This document shows, piece by piece, positions 1-5,460 of a stretch of 5,460 bases of DNA. Where the stretch lies: NCBI GenBank assembly GCA_030694835.1, contig JAUYUF010000215.1, forward strand, positions 1 to 5,460. The letters run 5' to 3'. Source of the DNA: Flavobacteriaceae bacterium (lineage in GTDB: Bacteria > Bacteroidota > Bacteroidia > Flavobacteriales > Flavobacteriaceae). The notes under the pieces were generated by a model that saw nothing but the letters and a program-made list of their open reading frames with translations, ran no database searches and was not told the DNA's origin. Position numbers and translations under genes: made by a program. Numbering within the stretch: the first letter of the stretch is position 1; each line of letters starts with the position of its first letter.

Positions 1-57
1 GATGCTCCAAGACCATCAGATCCAAAATTGAAAGAATTATTTAATACGTTTAAATAA
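1..57 (+). CDS. C-terminal end of an unrecognised protein (partial)
   Basis: Frame 1 is open from the left edge to a TAA at 55-57 and encodes 18 residues ending in KLKELFNTFK. The other two forward frames close early (stops near 29-31 and 42-44). The TAA lies 6 nt before a clear intrinsic terminator, which is what the end of a real gene looks like. The visible residues (a Pro/Asp/Lys-rich stretch, then a short amphipathic helix-like tail) are too few to identify a family, so no function is proposed. The gene is convergent with nnr. Confidence 0.6.
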   Translation, partial: DAPRPSDPKLKELFNTFK

Positions 58-63
58 TATTTT

Positions 64-88
64 AAAACCAGCTTCGGCTGGTTTTTTT
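64..88 (+). terminator. Intrinsic terminator shared by convergent genes
   Basis: The hairpin has arm AAACCAGC (65-72), loop TTCG (73-76) and arm GCTGGTTT (77-84), followed by further T residues to 88. C(UUCG)G is an exceptionally stable tetraloop. On the plus strand the stem runs straight into the T tract, 6 nt after the stop of the upstream partial gene. On the minus strand the same stem follows the nnr stop codon (87-89) directly and is followed by TTTTAAAATATT, a poorer U tract. It probably works in both directions, better on the plus strand. Confidence 0.88.
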
Positions 89-1592
89 ATGAATAAAAAG
101 TTTCTTTAATTGACTTAGGTAATAACTCAATAATATCAGAAGCTATAAATGTTTCTTGTGGATTTTGTCTACAATAAATATCTGAAGTTTTTCCGTGTAA
201 ATATACTCCAATTAAACTCGCATTAAAAGGAGTATATCCTTGCGCTATTAATCCAGTTATTATTCCGGTTAGCACATCTCCACTTCCGGCTGTTGCCAAC
301 GCTGCATTTCCTGTTGAATTAAAATATAAATTATTTTGATTAGCAATAACAGTATGCGCGCCTTTTAAAACTACAATAAGCTGATATTTATTAGCGAATT
401 CTCTTAGTTTTTCTAACTTTTCATAATCATTTTTCCAAGTTCCAACCAATCTTTCAAATTCTTTCGGATGTGGGGTTAAAACAGAATTTTTAGGAATATA
501 TTTTAAACTATATTTATTTTGAGCTAATATATTAATGGCATCAGCATCAATTACTAAAGGATTTTTTTGAAGTTTCAGAAAGTTTAAAAATCCTTCAATC
601 GTTTTTTCATGAAGTCCAATACCTGGACCAATACCAATACTATTTGGAACCGTTTTATGATTAAAGTGATGTATTTCTGAATCATTATCAACCTCAACCA
701 TTACCTCCGGTATTGATGTTTGTATAATTTGATATCCACATTTAGGAATATAAGCTGATACTAAACCGCTACCAACTTTCAAAGCTGCTTTAGAAGTCAA
801 AGTTATAGCTCCCATTTTTCCGTAACTGCCACCAATCAATAATGAATGACCAAAACTACCTTTATGAGAGAATTTGTTTCTAAGTACAAATAATTTTTGA
901 ACATCAAATTGTGTTGTAAAGAAATGATTAGTTGTTAAACTATTGATAAAATATTGACTTAAACCGATGTCTATTATTTCAAAATCTGCGCAATAGTCTT
1001 TATTTTCGGGCAACATTAATGCAAGTTTTGGCAATTGAAATGTAAGTGTCTTATTAGCTTTAATAACAGATTCTAAATCTAAAATAGTTTGGTCATTCAA
1101 TAAACCAGAAGGTAAATCAATAGAAATAATAGTTGATTCAGACTTATTAATATGTTTAATTAATTCTTTGGTAAAACCAAAAGGCGATTTCTTTAAACCA
1201 AGTCCGAAAATAGCATCAATCACAATTTCATTTGGCAGGATTTTCGGAAAATCATTTTCATCAAAAACATCATAAATCTTCGCTTTGAGTGATTTAAGTT
1301 TATCAAGATTCAAGATAAAATCACCAGACTGTTTGTCTGAGAAATGAACAATATAACAAGTTACATCAGCTTTAATTTCATGCAAATAACGAGCAATTAC
1401 CAAACCATCGCCACCATTATTACCAACACCACAAAATATTTTAATCAATTTATTGTTGATTAAATCATTTTTTTGGATAGAATCAAAACATTGAAAAGCA
1501 GCATTTTCCATTAAATCCAATGAAGTGATTCCTTTTTGCAATATCGTAGCTTTATCAGCTAAATAAATTTGATCAGCAGTTAGAATTTTCAT
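87..1592 (-). CDS. nnr: Bifunctional NAD(P)H-hydrate epimerase / ADP-dependent NAD(P)H-hydrate dehydratase
   Basis: This is a cytosolic metabolite-repair enzyme. The N-terminal YjeF_N domain (about residues 1-215) interconverts R- and S-NAD(P)HX, and the C-terminal ribokinase-like domain (about 230-500) dehydrates S-NAD(P)HX back to NAD(P)H using ADP. Visible N-domain motifs are GVGNNGGDGLV (55-65), VIDAIFGLG (124-132, with the expected catalytic Asp126) and SIDLPSGL (157-164). C-domain motifs are HKGSFGHSLLIGG (243-255), GIGPGIG (320-326), VIDADAINIL (347-356), LTPHPKEFERL (372-382), VLKGAHTVIA (408-417) and TGNAALATAGSGDVLTG (427-443), where Asp439 is the predicted catalytic base. The 501 residues are close to the 515 of E. 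coli Nnr, and both domains look intact. The ATG at 1592 is firm because an in-frame TAA lies 9 nt upstream. Its stop touches the shared terminator. No convincing promoter was found; it is separated from accA by a terminator and a repeat, so it is probably transcribed alone. Confidence 0.96.
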   Translation of the reverse strand: MKILTADQIYLADKATILQKGITSLDLMENAAFQCFDSIQKNDLINNKLIKIFCGVGNNGGDGLVIARYLHEIKADVTCYIVHFSDKQSGDFILNLDKLKSLKAKIYDVFDENDFPKILPNEIVIDAIFGLGLKKSPFGFTKELIKHINKSESTIISIDLPSGLLNDQTILDLESVIKANKTLTFQLPKLALMLPENKDYCADFEIIDIGLSQYFINSLTTNHFFTTQFDVQKLFVLRNKFSHKGSFGHSLLIGGSYGKMGAITLTSKAALKVGSGLVSAYIPKCGYQIIQTSIPEVMVEVDNDSEIHHFNHKTVPNSIGIGPGIGLHEKTIEGFLNFLKLQKNPLVIDADAINILAQNKYSLKYIPKNSVLTPHPKEFERLVGTWKNDYEKLEKLREFANKYQLIVVLKGAHTVIANQNNLYFNSTGNAALATAGSGDVLTGIITGLIAQGYTPFNASLIGVYLHGKTSDIYCRQNPQETFIASDIIELLPKSIKETFYS

Positions 1593-1637
1593 GAAATCAT
1601 TTTAACAATCATAGGTTGGTCTATCATTAAAAAACAT

Positions 1638-1698
1638 CAGTTCGAGTGTTCCGAACCCTGAGCGAAGCCGAAGGGTCGGAATGTATCGAGAACAGTTC
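1638..1698. repeat. GC-rich imperfect palindromic intergenic repeat (REP-like)
   Basis: A block of about 60 bp is visibly richer in G+C than the AT-rich flanks. Its core arms are TTCCGAACCCT (1649-1659) and AGGGTCGGAA (1672-1681), complementary except for one bulged A. Between them is GAGCGAAGCCGA, which contains a small GC-GAA-GC hairpin. Outer sequences CAGTTCGAG (1638-1646) and CGAGAACAG (1687-1695) can extend the pairing imperfectly. No T run follows on either strand, so it is not an ordinary terminator. From memory, CCTGAGCGAAGCCGAAGGGT-type elements are scattered between genes in many Flavobacterium genomes; copy number here cannot be judged from one window. It lies between the accA terminator and the nnr start and may be transcribed as part of the nnr leader if the promoter is upstream of it. 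Confidence 0.8.
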
Positions 1699-1752
1699 AA
1701 ATAATATTTAAATTTACTCAATAATTATTAAAAACAGCTTGATTGTAATCAT

Positions 1753-1777
1753 AAAAAAACCACGCTAAAGCGTGGTT
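1753..1777 (-). terminator. Intrinsic terminator of accA
   Basis: A perfect 9-bp stem is formed by AACCACGCT (1758-1766) and AGCGTGGTT (1769-1777), with a 2-nt AA apex that would open to TAAA. Read on the minus strand it ends in GGTTTTTTTAT, a run of seven T. It starts 6 nt after the accA stop codon. It should separate accA from nnr. On the plus strand the stem is followed by TTAAATG, so it is essentially one-directional. Confidence 0.92.
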
Positions 1778-1782
1778 AAATG

Positions 1783-2739
1783 TTATTTTTCGTTGTATTC
1801 GCCCATTTTGGAATACTTTTCCATTCGTTTTTCTACAAGTTTTTGGGGCGATAATTTTTTCAAATCTTTATAGGCTTTCAAAATTGTTTTCTCTACTTCC
1901 TGATAAGCTCCTTCTCTATCCATATGAGCTCCACCAAGCGGTTCTTTAATAATTCCATCAATCAGTTTTAACTTTTTCATATCGATAGCTGTTAATTTAA
2001 GCGCTTCGGCAGCTTGTTCTTTAAATTCCCAACTTCTCCATAAAATTGACGAACAGGATTCAGGTGAAATAACGGTGTACCAAGTATTTTCCATCATATA
2101 AACTTTATCGCCAACACCAATTCCCAACGCCCCACCAGAAGCGCCTTCACCAATAACAATGGAAATAATAGGCACTTTTAAAATGGTCATTTCATAAATA
2201 TTTCTCGCAATCGCTTCTCCCTGTCCGCGTTCTTCAGCTTCCATTCCCGGATAAGCACCCGGTGTATCTAATAAAGTAACTACAGGAATTCCAAATTTTT
2301 CAGCCATTCTCATTAAACGAAGTGCTTTGCGATATCCTTCAGGATTTGACATTCCGAAATTGCGATACTGTCTGGTTTTAGTATTATAACCCTTTTGCTG
2401 ACCAATAAACATAAATGATTGGTCACCAATTTTACCCAATCCGCCCACCATGGCTTTATCATCAGCAAATGAGCGATCTCCATGAAGTTCCATAAAAGTT
2501 CCTTTAGTAAGTGCTTGAATATGATCTAAAGTATAAGGTCTAGAGGGATGTCTAGACAACTGAACTCTTTGCCAAGCGGTAAGGTTTTTATAAATTTCTT
2601 TTTTGGTTTCTTCTATTTTTTTCTCAATACTCTTACAAGTTTCGAGAACATCTACATCGCTTTCAATTCCGATTAGAACACATTTATCTAACTGTTCTTG
2701 TAATTCTTTAAGTGGTAATTCAAATTCTAAATATTCCAT
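1783..2739 (-). CDS. accA: Acetyl-CoA carboxylase carboxyltransferase subunit alpha
   Basis: AccA is one half of the carboxyltransferase (AccA2AccD2) that moves the carboxyl group from carboxybiotin on AccB to acetyl-CoA, giving malonyl-CoA for fatty-acid synthesis in the cytosol. The 318 residues match the 319 of E. coli AccA and align along the whole length. There is an N-terminal helical region (1-60), then SRHPSRPYTLDHI (62-74), HGDRSFADDKAMVGG (86-100), NFGMSNPEGYRKALRLM (127-143), LLDTPGAYPGMEAEERGQ (156-173), the oxyanion-hole loop GEGASGGALGIGVGDKV (197-213), ISPESCSSILW (224-234) and EPLGGAH (266-272). The ATG at 2739 is supported by an in-frame TAA 9 nt upstream and by a promoter about 25-55 nt upstream. 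There is no Shine-Dalgarno, as usual for Bacteroidota. No accB, accC or accD gene is visible nearby. The gene is complete, with its own promoter and terminator, so it is probably monocistronic; read-through from the permease gene upstream is possible because no terminator separates them. Confidence 0.97.
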   Translation of the reverse strand: MEYLEFELPLKELQEQLDKCVLIGIESDVDVLETCKSIEKKIEETKKEIYKNLTAWQRVQLSRHPSRPYTLDHIQALTKGTFMELHGDRSFADDKAMVGGLGKIGDQSFMFIGQQKGYNTKTRQYRNFGMSNPEGYRKALRLMRMAEKFGIPVVTLLDTPGAYPGMEAEERGQGEAIARNIYEMTILKVPIISIVIGEGASGGALGIGVGDKVYMMENTWYTVISPESCSSILWRSWEFKEQAAEALKLTAIDMKKLKLIDGIIKEPLGGAHMDREGAYQEVEKTILKAYKDLKKLSPQKLVEKRMEKYSKMGEYNEK

Positions 2740-2762
2740 ATAATTTTAATTTGAGGGAAATA

Positions 2763-2796
2763 CAAATATACTAATTCATCAATTTTAAAAAGCAAA
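2763..2796 (-). promoter_or_regulatory. Bacteroidota-type promoter of accA
   Basis: On the minus strand, TATATTTG (2770-2763) matches the -7 consensus TAnnTTTG exactly. TTTG (2796-2793) serves as the -33 element, with 22 bp between them, inside the 17-23 bp range known for Flavobacterium. The start of transcription would be near 2755-2758, giving a short leader of about 16-19 nt before the ATG at 2739. A 10-bp direct repeat, ATCAATTTTA (2778-2787 and 2798-2807 on the plus strand), flanks the -33 element. Confidence 0.62.
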
Positions 2797-2815
2797 AATC
2801 AATTTTATAATTGTG

Positions 2816-3700
2816 TTATCCTATTTTATAATTTTTATATTTCAAAATTCCGTTAGCTAGTACTGTGAATAAAATTATTAAGGCTCCTACATAAAACATA
2901 GAATCCATCATTTCTTTCTCTCCGAAAATTAATACCGCCAAAAGAATTCCATAAACTGGCTCTAAATTAATGGTTAACATTACAGTATATGGACTTAAAT
3001 AACGCAAAATATTTACTGAAGCTATAAAAGCATAAGCTGTACAAATACTACTTAAAATTGCTAAATAAATCCAATCTGATGATTTTAGTTGAAAAAATTC
3101 TGGTGTAAATTTTCCGTTAAAAAATAAATATATAGTGATGGCTGCAACACCAAAAAATATCTGATAAAATGATATGGTTGCCGCTTCATATTTTTGAACA
3201 AACAAACTGTTTAATACAGAAAATAATGCTGATAAAAACGCTGATATTAGTGCTAGTAAAATTCCTAACCAATAATTAGTTTCAACATTAAAAATGAGAT
3301 ACAAACCTAAAACTGCAATTAATCCGAAAAGGATTTCAATATAATTTACTTTTCTTTTAAAAAAAACAGGCTCTATAAATGATGCAAAAAGCGCACCGGT
3401 GCTCATAGTTACTAAAGCTACAGAAACATTTGACACTTTTATAGCTGCAAAAAAAGTAACCCAATGTAAGGCAATTACTAATCCTCCAAACATAAATTTT
3501 AGACCTATTTTTGCGTCAATTTTTAGTGATTTCTTTTTAAATAAAAAATATAATAAAATAAACATTGATGCCAATAACATTCTATACCATACTAATGGAA
3601 CAGCATCAATACTAATTAAAGCTCCTAAAATTGCTGTAAAACCCCAAATAAAAACTATGAGGTGCAGGTGCAGGTAATTCTTTAAATTATTTGTTTGCAT
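2816..3700 (-). CDS. EamA/DMT-superfamily permease, substrate unknown
   Basis: This is an inner-membrane transporter of the drug/metabolite (EamA, RhaT-like) family with 294 residues, the usual size. It has ten predicted membrane helices, roughly at 10-30, 36-55, 68-88, 92-112, 118-138, 143-165, 175-194, 208-229, 238-259 and 264-285. The two EamA halves are each marked by a conserved Glu-Pro near their fourth helix: FIEPVFF (108-114) and NLEPVYG (245-251), the latter followed by LIFGE (257-261). Other family marks are IWGFTAILG (18-26) and PLVWYRMLLA (35-44). Members export amino acids, purines or other metabolites, and nothing in the sequence or neighbourhood fixes the substrate. The ATG at 3700 overlaps the end of lptG by 14 bp in the +1 frame, so it is probably translationally coupled to it. 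No terminator follows the stop; only a weak 5-bp hairpin (2800-2813) lies before the accA promoter. Confidence 0.92.
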   Translation of the reverse strand: MQTNNLKNYLHLHLIVFIWGFTAILGALISIDAVPLVWYRMLLASMFILLYFLFKKKSLKIDAKIGLKFMFGGLVIALHWVTFFAAIKVSNVSVALVTMSTGALFASFIEPVFFKRKVNYIEILFGLIAVLGLYLIFNVETNYWLGILLALISAFLSALFSVLNSLFVQKYEAATISFYQIFFGVAAITIYLFFNGKFTPEFFQLKSSDWIYLAILSSICTAYAFIASVNILRYLSPYTVMLTINLEPVYGILLAVLIFGEKEMMDSMFYVGALIILFTVLANGILKYKNYKIG

Positions 3701-4772
3701 TTCTATATAAAAAAAAGGCTAAAACTCCGAAAACAACATTAGGTAACCAAACCATTAAAAATGAATTAGTACCAGCTACAGATCCTAAAACTTCTGTAAC
3801 TTTCATAAAAAATACATATATAAACATCAGTCCAATTCCAACAGCTAAATTAATTCCAGTACCACCTCTTCTTTTTTTAGATGATAATGAAACTGCAATT
3901 AATGTTAAAATAAAAGAAGAAATTGGCAAGCTTGTTCTTTTATGAAATTCGACTATATGAGTGTTCAAATTCTTTTGACCTCGACTTTTTGAAGCTTGAA
4001 TATATTTATACAACTTAAATGAAGGCATATCTTTTGCAATAAAATCTTCATTTTGCAAATCAAGAGGAACAAAATTAAAAATGGTATCAAACTGAGAATC
4101 AACAATTAATATGTCTTTTTCAGGTTTTAAAACTCTTTTTTTGATATTATAAATTGTAAATAAACTATCTGTAGGATTCCAACTGACATGCTCTCCTTGA
4201 ATTTTATATTTTAATTGATTCCCTTGATATCTTTCAAAAGAAAAATCATACCCTTTATTTGTTTCAAGGTTAAAATTTCTAAAATAAATGTAATCAGTTT
4301 CGCTTAGTTGCAAATTAGCATCAACAACATAGGTATTATTATATAATCTATTTGACAGATATGTACGTTTAAACTCTTGAAATACTTTATTACTATGAGG
4401 TACTATAAAATGATTCATCATTAAAGCAAAAACAGTTACAATTGATGCCCCAATAAAATATGGTTTTAAAAATCGAGTAAAAGAAATCTTAGCGCTATGA
4501 ATAGCAATAACTTCTGTGTTATTGGAAATTTTAGAAGTAAAAAAAATAGTAGAAATAAACAGCGCCAATGGCATAAAAGTATTGGCATAATAAATAATGA
4601 AGTTTATATAATAATCTTTGATTATTAGTTCCATTGTTAAATCTGAATTGCGTAAAAACTTATCAACTTTTTCGGCTACATCAATAGATATAGCAATTGG
4701 AACTAAGATCAGTAATGTAAAAACAAAAGATCCAAGATATTTTTTTAATATGTATAAATCTAAAATCCTCAA
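3687..4772 (-). CDS. lptG: LptF/LptG-family permease, most like LptG (LPS export ABC transporter)
   Basis: This is a transmembrane subunit of the Lpt machine, which with LptB and a partner LptF/LptG protein extracts lipopolysaccharide from the inner membrane and passes it to LptC/LptA. Its 361 residues match E. coli LptG (360). The order is typical: three N-terminal helices (about 13-31, 55-79, 102-125), a periplasmic beta-jellyroll region (about 135-265) rich in polar and aromatic residues, and three C-terminal helices (about 282-298, 307-326, 335-357). The opening ILDLYILKKYL and the last two helices look more like LptG than LptF, but this choice is by eye and the partner is not in the window. 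The start is TTG at 4772, 2 nt after the tgt stop. In-frame TAA at 4785-4787 blocks any longer form, only ATT, ATA and TTG precede helix 1 as plausible starts, and the first in-frame ATG is residue 47, inside the mature protein. It is probably translated by coupling with tgt. An eight-T run near the 3' end (3709-3716) lies just before the overlapping permease start. Confidence 0.92.
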   Translation of the reverse strand: MRILDLYILKKYLGSFVFTLLILVPIAISIDVAEKVDKFLRNSDLTMELIIKDYYINFIIYYANTFMPLALFISTIFFTSKISNNTEVIAIHSAKISFTRFLKPYFIGASIVTVFALMMNHFIVPHSNKVFQEFKRTYLSNRLYNNTYVVDANLQLSETDYIYFRNFNLETNKGYDFSFERYQGNQLKYKIQGEHVSWNPTDSLFTIYNIKKRVLKPEKDILIVDSQFDTIFNFVPLDLQNEDFIAKDMPSFKLYKYIQASKSRGQKNLNTHIVEFHKRTSLPISSFILTLIAVSLSSKKRRGGTGINLAVGIGLMFIYVFFMKVTEVLGSVAGTNSFLMVWLPNVVFGVLAFFLYRNANK

Positions 4773-4774
4773 AT

Positions 4775-5460
4775 CTATAATCGTTTATCCATTTGTTGAA
4801 CCATTTGATTTTTCCATGTAGCAAAATCTCCTGCTAAGATATGTTTTCTAGCTTCACGAACCAACCACAAATAAAATCCGAGATTGTGAATTGAAGCAAT
4901 TTGTTTTCCTAATAATTCATTAGAGGCAAATAAATGGCGTAAATATGCTTTTGAATAATAAGTGTCCACATAGGTTATTGCCATTTCATCAATAGGAGAA
5001 AAATCGTTTTCCCATTTTTTATTTTTGATATTTATAGTTCCGTGTGCTGTGAATAACATCCCATTTCTAGCATTTCTTGTAGGCATTACACAATCAAACA
5101 TATCAATACCCAAAGCAATATTTTCTAGAATGTTAATTGGCGTACCAACTCCCATTAAATAACGAGGTTTATCTTTCGGGAGAATATCACAGACTATTTC
5201 AGTCATTTCATACATTTCTTCTGCAGGTTCACCAACTGACAAACCTCCAATAGCGTTTCCTTCTGCTCCAACTGAAGCAATAAATTCTGCTGATTGCTGA
5301 CGTAAATCTTTATAAACACTTCCTTGTACAATAGGGAAAAATGTTTGATTAAAACCATATTTTGGTGGAACTTTTTCCAGATGTTCAATACATCTTTTTA
5401 ACCAACGATGCGTCATATGCATCGATCTTCTGGCATAATTAAATTCGCACGGATATGGAG
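4775..5460 (-). CDS. tgt: Queuine/preQ1 tRNA-guanine transglycosylase, C-terminal 227 residues (partial)
   Basis: Tgt exchanges guanine-34 of GUN-anticodon tRNAs (Asn, Asp, His, Tyr) for preQ1, the committed step of queuosine formation in bacteria. The reading frame stays open from the Met at 5422 to the right edge (adding PYPCEFNYARRS), so that Met is internal and the true start lies outside the window; about 150 N-terminal residues, including the first catalytic Asp residues, are missing. Counting from Met5422 as 1, visible motifs are FPIVQGSVY (29-37), AIGGLSVGEP (57-66), YLMGVGTP (88-95) and GIDMFDCVMPTRNARNG (105-121), whose Asp110 is the nucleophile that bonds to the tRNA ribose. The His of the family's zinc site is kept (SIHNLGFY, His179), but the three Cys of CxCxxC are replaced by Ala148, Thr150 and Asp153. 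From memory this is also so in other Bacteroidota Tgt proteins, so I do not regard the gene as broken. It is the first visible gene of the tgt-lptG-permease cluster. Confidence 0.96.
   Translation of the reverse strand, partial: PYPCEFNYARRSMHMTHRWLKRCIEHLEKVPPKYGFNQTFFPIVQGSVYKDLRQQSAEFIASVGAEGNAIGGLSVGEPAEEMYEMTEIVCDILPKDKPRYLMGVGTPINILENIALGIDMFDCVMPTRNARNGMLFTAHGTINIKNKKWENDFSPIDEMAITYVDTYYSKAYLRHLFASNELLGKQIASIHNLGFYLWLVREARKHILAGDFATWKNQMVQQMDKRL

Noticed and set aside
1606..1613. Possible nnr -7 element TATGATTG (minus strand)
   Set aside because: It matches TAnnTTTG at five of six fixed positions, but there is no TTG at the right distance upstream and it would leave almost no leader, so I did not list it as a promoter.
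1700..1730. Alternative nnr promoter upstream of the palindrome (minus strand TTG followed by TATTATTTG)
   Set aside because: The -7-like sequence has one extra base between TA and TTTG; in such AT-rich DNA this is weak evidence.
2800..2813. Hairpin CAATT-TTAT-AATTG after the permease stop, as a terminator
   Set aside because: The stem is only 5 bp and nearly all A-T, so it would not be stable enough for intrinsic termination.
3399..3677. Plus-strand open frame of 92 codons
   Set aside because: It lies entirely antisense to the well-supported EamA permease. The product is low-complexity, Lys/Asn/Ile-rich and resembles no family, and there is no promoter or spacing logic for it.
3691..3945. 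Plus-strand open frame of 84 codons
   Set aside because: It is antisense to the 3' part of lptG; the lptG protein in the opposite strand is conserved throughout this stretch and explains the open frame.
4618..4821. Plus-strand open frame of 67 codons spanning the lptG start and the tgt end
   Set aside because: It is a shadow of two real genes on the other strand, with no recognisable product.
4886..4981. Tgt-family paralogue or degenerate tgt because the zinc Cys are absent
   Set aside because: The nucleophile Asp, GGLSVGE loop and C-terminal conservation are intact, and the same absence is recalled in other Bacteroidota Tgt proteins.
5203..5388. Minus-strand open frame of 61 codons inside tgt
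   Set aside because: It is another frame of the tgt coding sequence, whose conserved motifs fix the correct frame.

Overview
The window reads as a piece of a Flavobacteriaceae chromosome, most likely Flavobacterium or a close relative. It is AT-rich, its gene starts lack Shine-Dalgarno sequences, and one promoter fits the Bacteroidota pattern (-33 TTTG / -7 TAnnTTTG). The proteins resemble Bacteroidota versions of housekeeping enzymes, and an intergenic space holds a GC-rich palindrome built around CCTGAGCGAAGCCGAAGGGT, of a type I recall as abundant in Flavobacterium genomes. The genus is an inference.

Layout from left to right. The last 18 codons of an unrecognised plus-strand gene (1-57) run into a UUCG-loop terminator (64-88). 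The terminator is shared with the convergent minus-strand gene nnr (87-1592), which encodes the fused NAD(P)H-hydrate epimerase/dehydratase. The 190-bp gap 1593-1782 holds the GC-rich palindromic repeat (1638-1698) and the strong terminator of accA (1753-1777). accA (1783-2739, acetyl-CoA carboxylase carboxyltransferase alpha subunit) follows with its own promoter at 2763-2796. Upstream of it is a tight minus-strand cluster transcribed in the order tgt (4775 to beyond the right edge, partial), lptG (3687-4772) and an EamA/DMT-family permease (2816-3700). In this cluster tgt and lptG are 2 nt apart, and lptG and the permease overlap by 14 bp.

The genes are ordinary core functions: repair of damaged nicotinamide cofactors, the first step of fatty-acid synthesis, lipopolysaccharide export, metabolite transport and queuosine modification of tRNA. 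Only the tgt-lptG-permease cluster looks like an operon; accA and nnr appear to be separate units, although no terminator is visible between the permease and accA. I see no mobile element, phage, defence system, CRISPR array or RNA gene, and no evidence of a new biological system. The points most worth a second look are the Tgt zinc site, whose three cysteine positions are Ala, Thr and Asp, the palindromic repeat, and the tightly packed junctions around lptG (TTG start, T8 tract).
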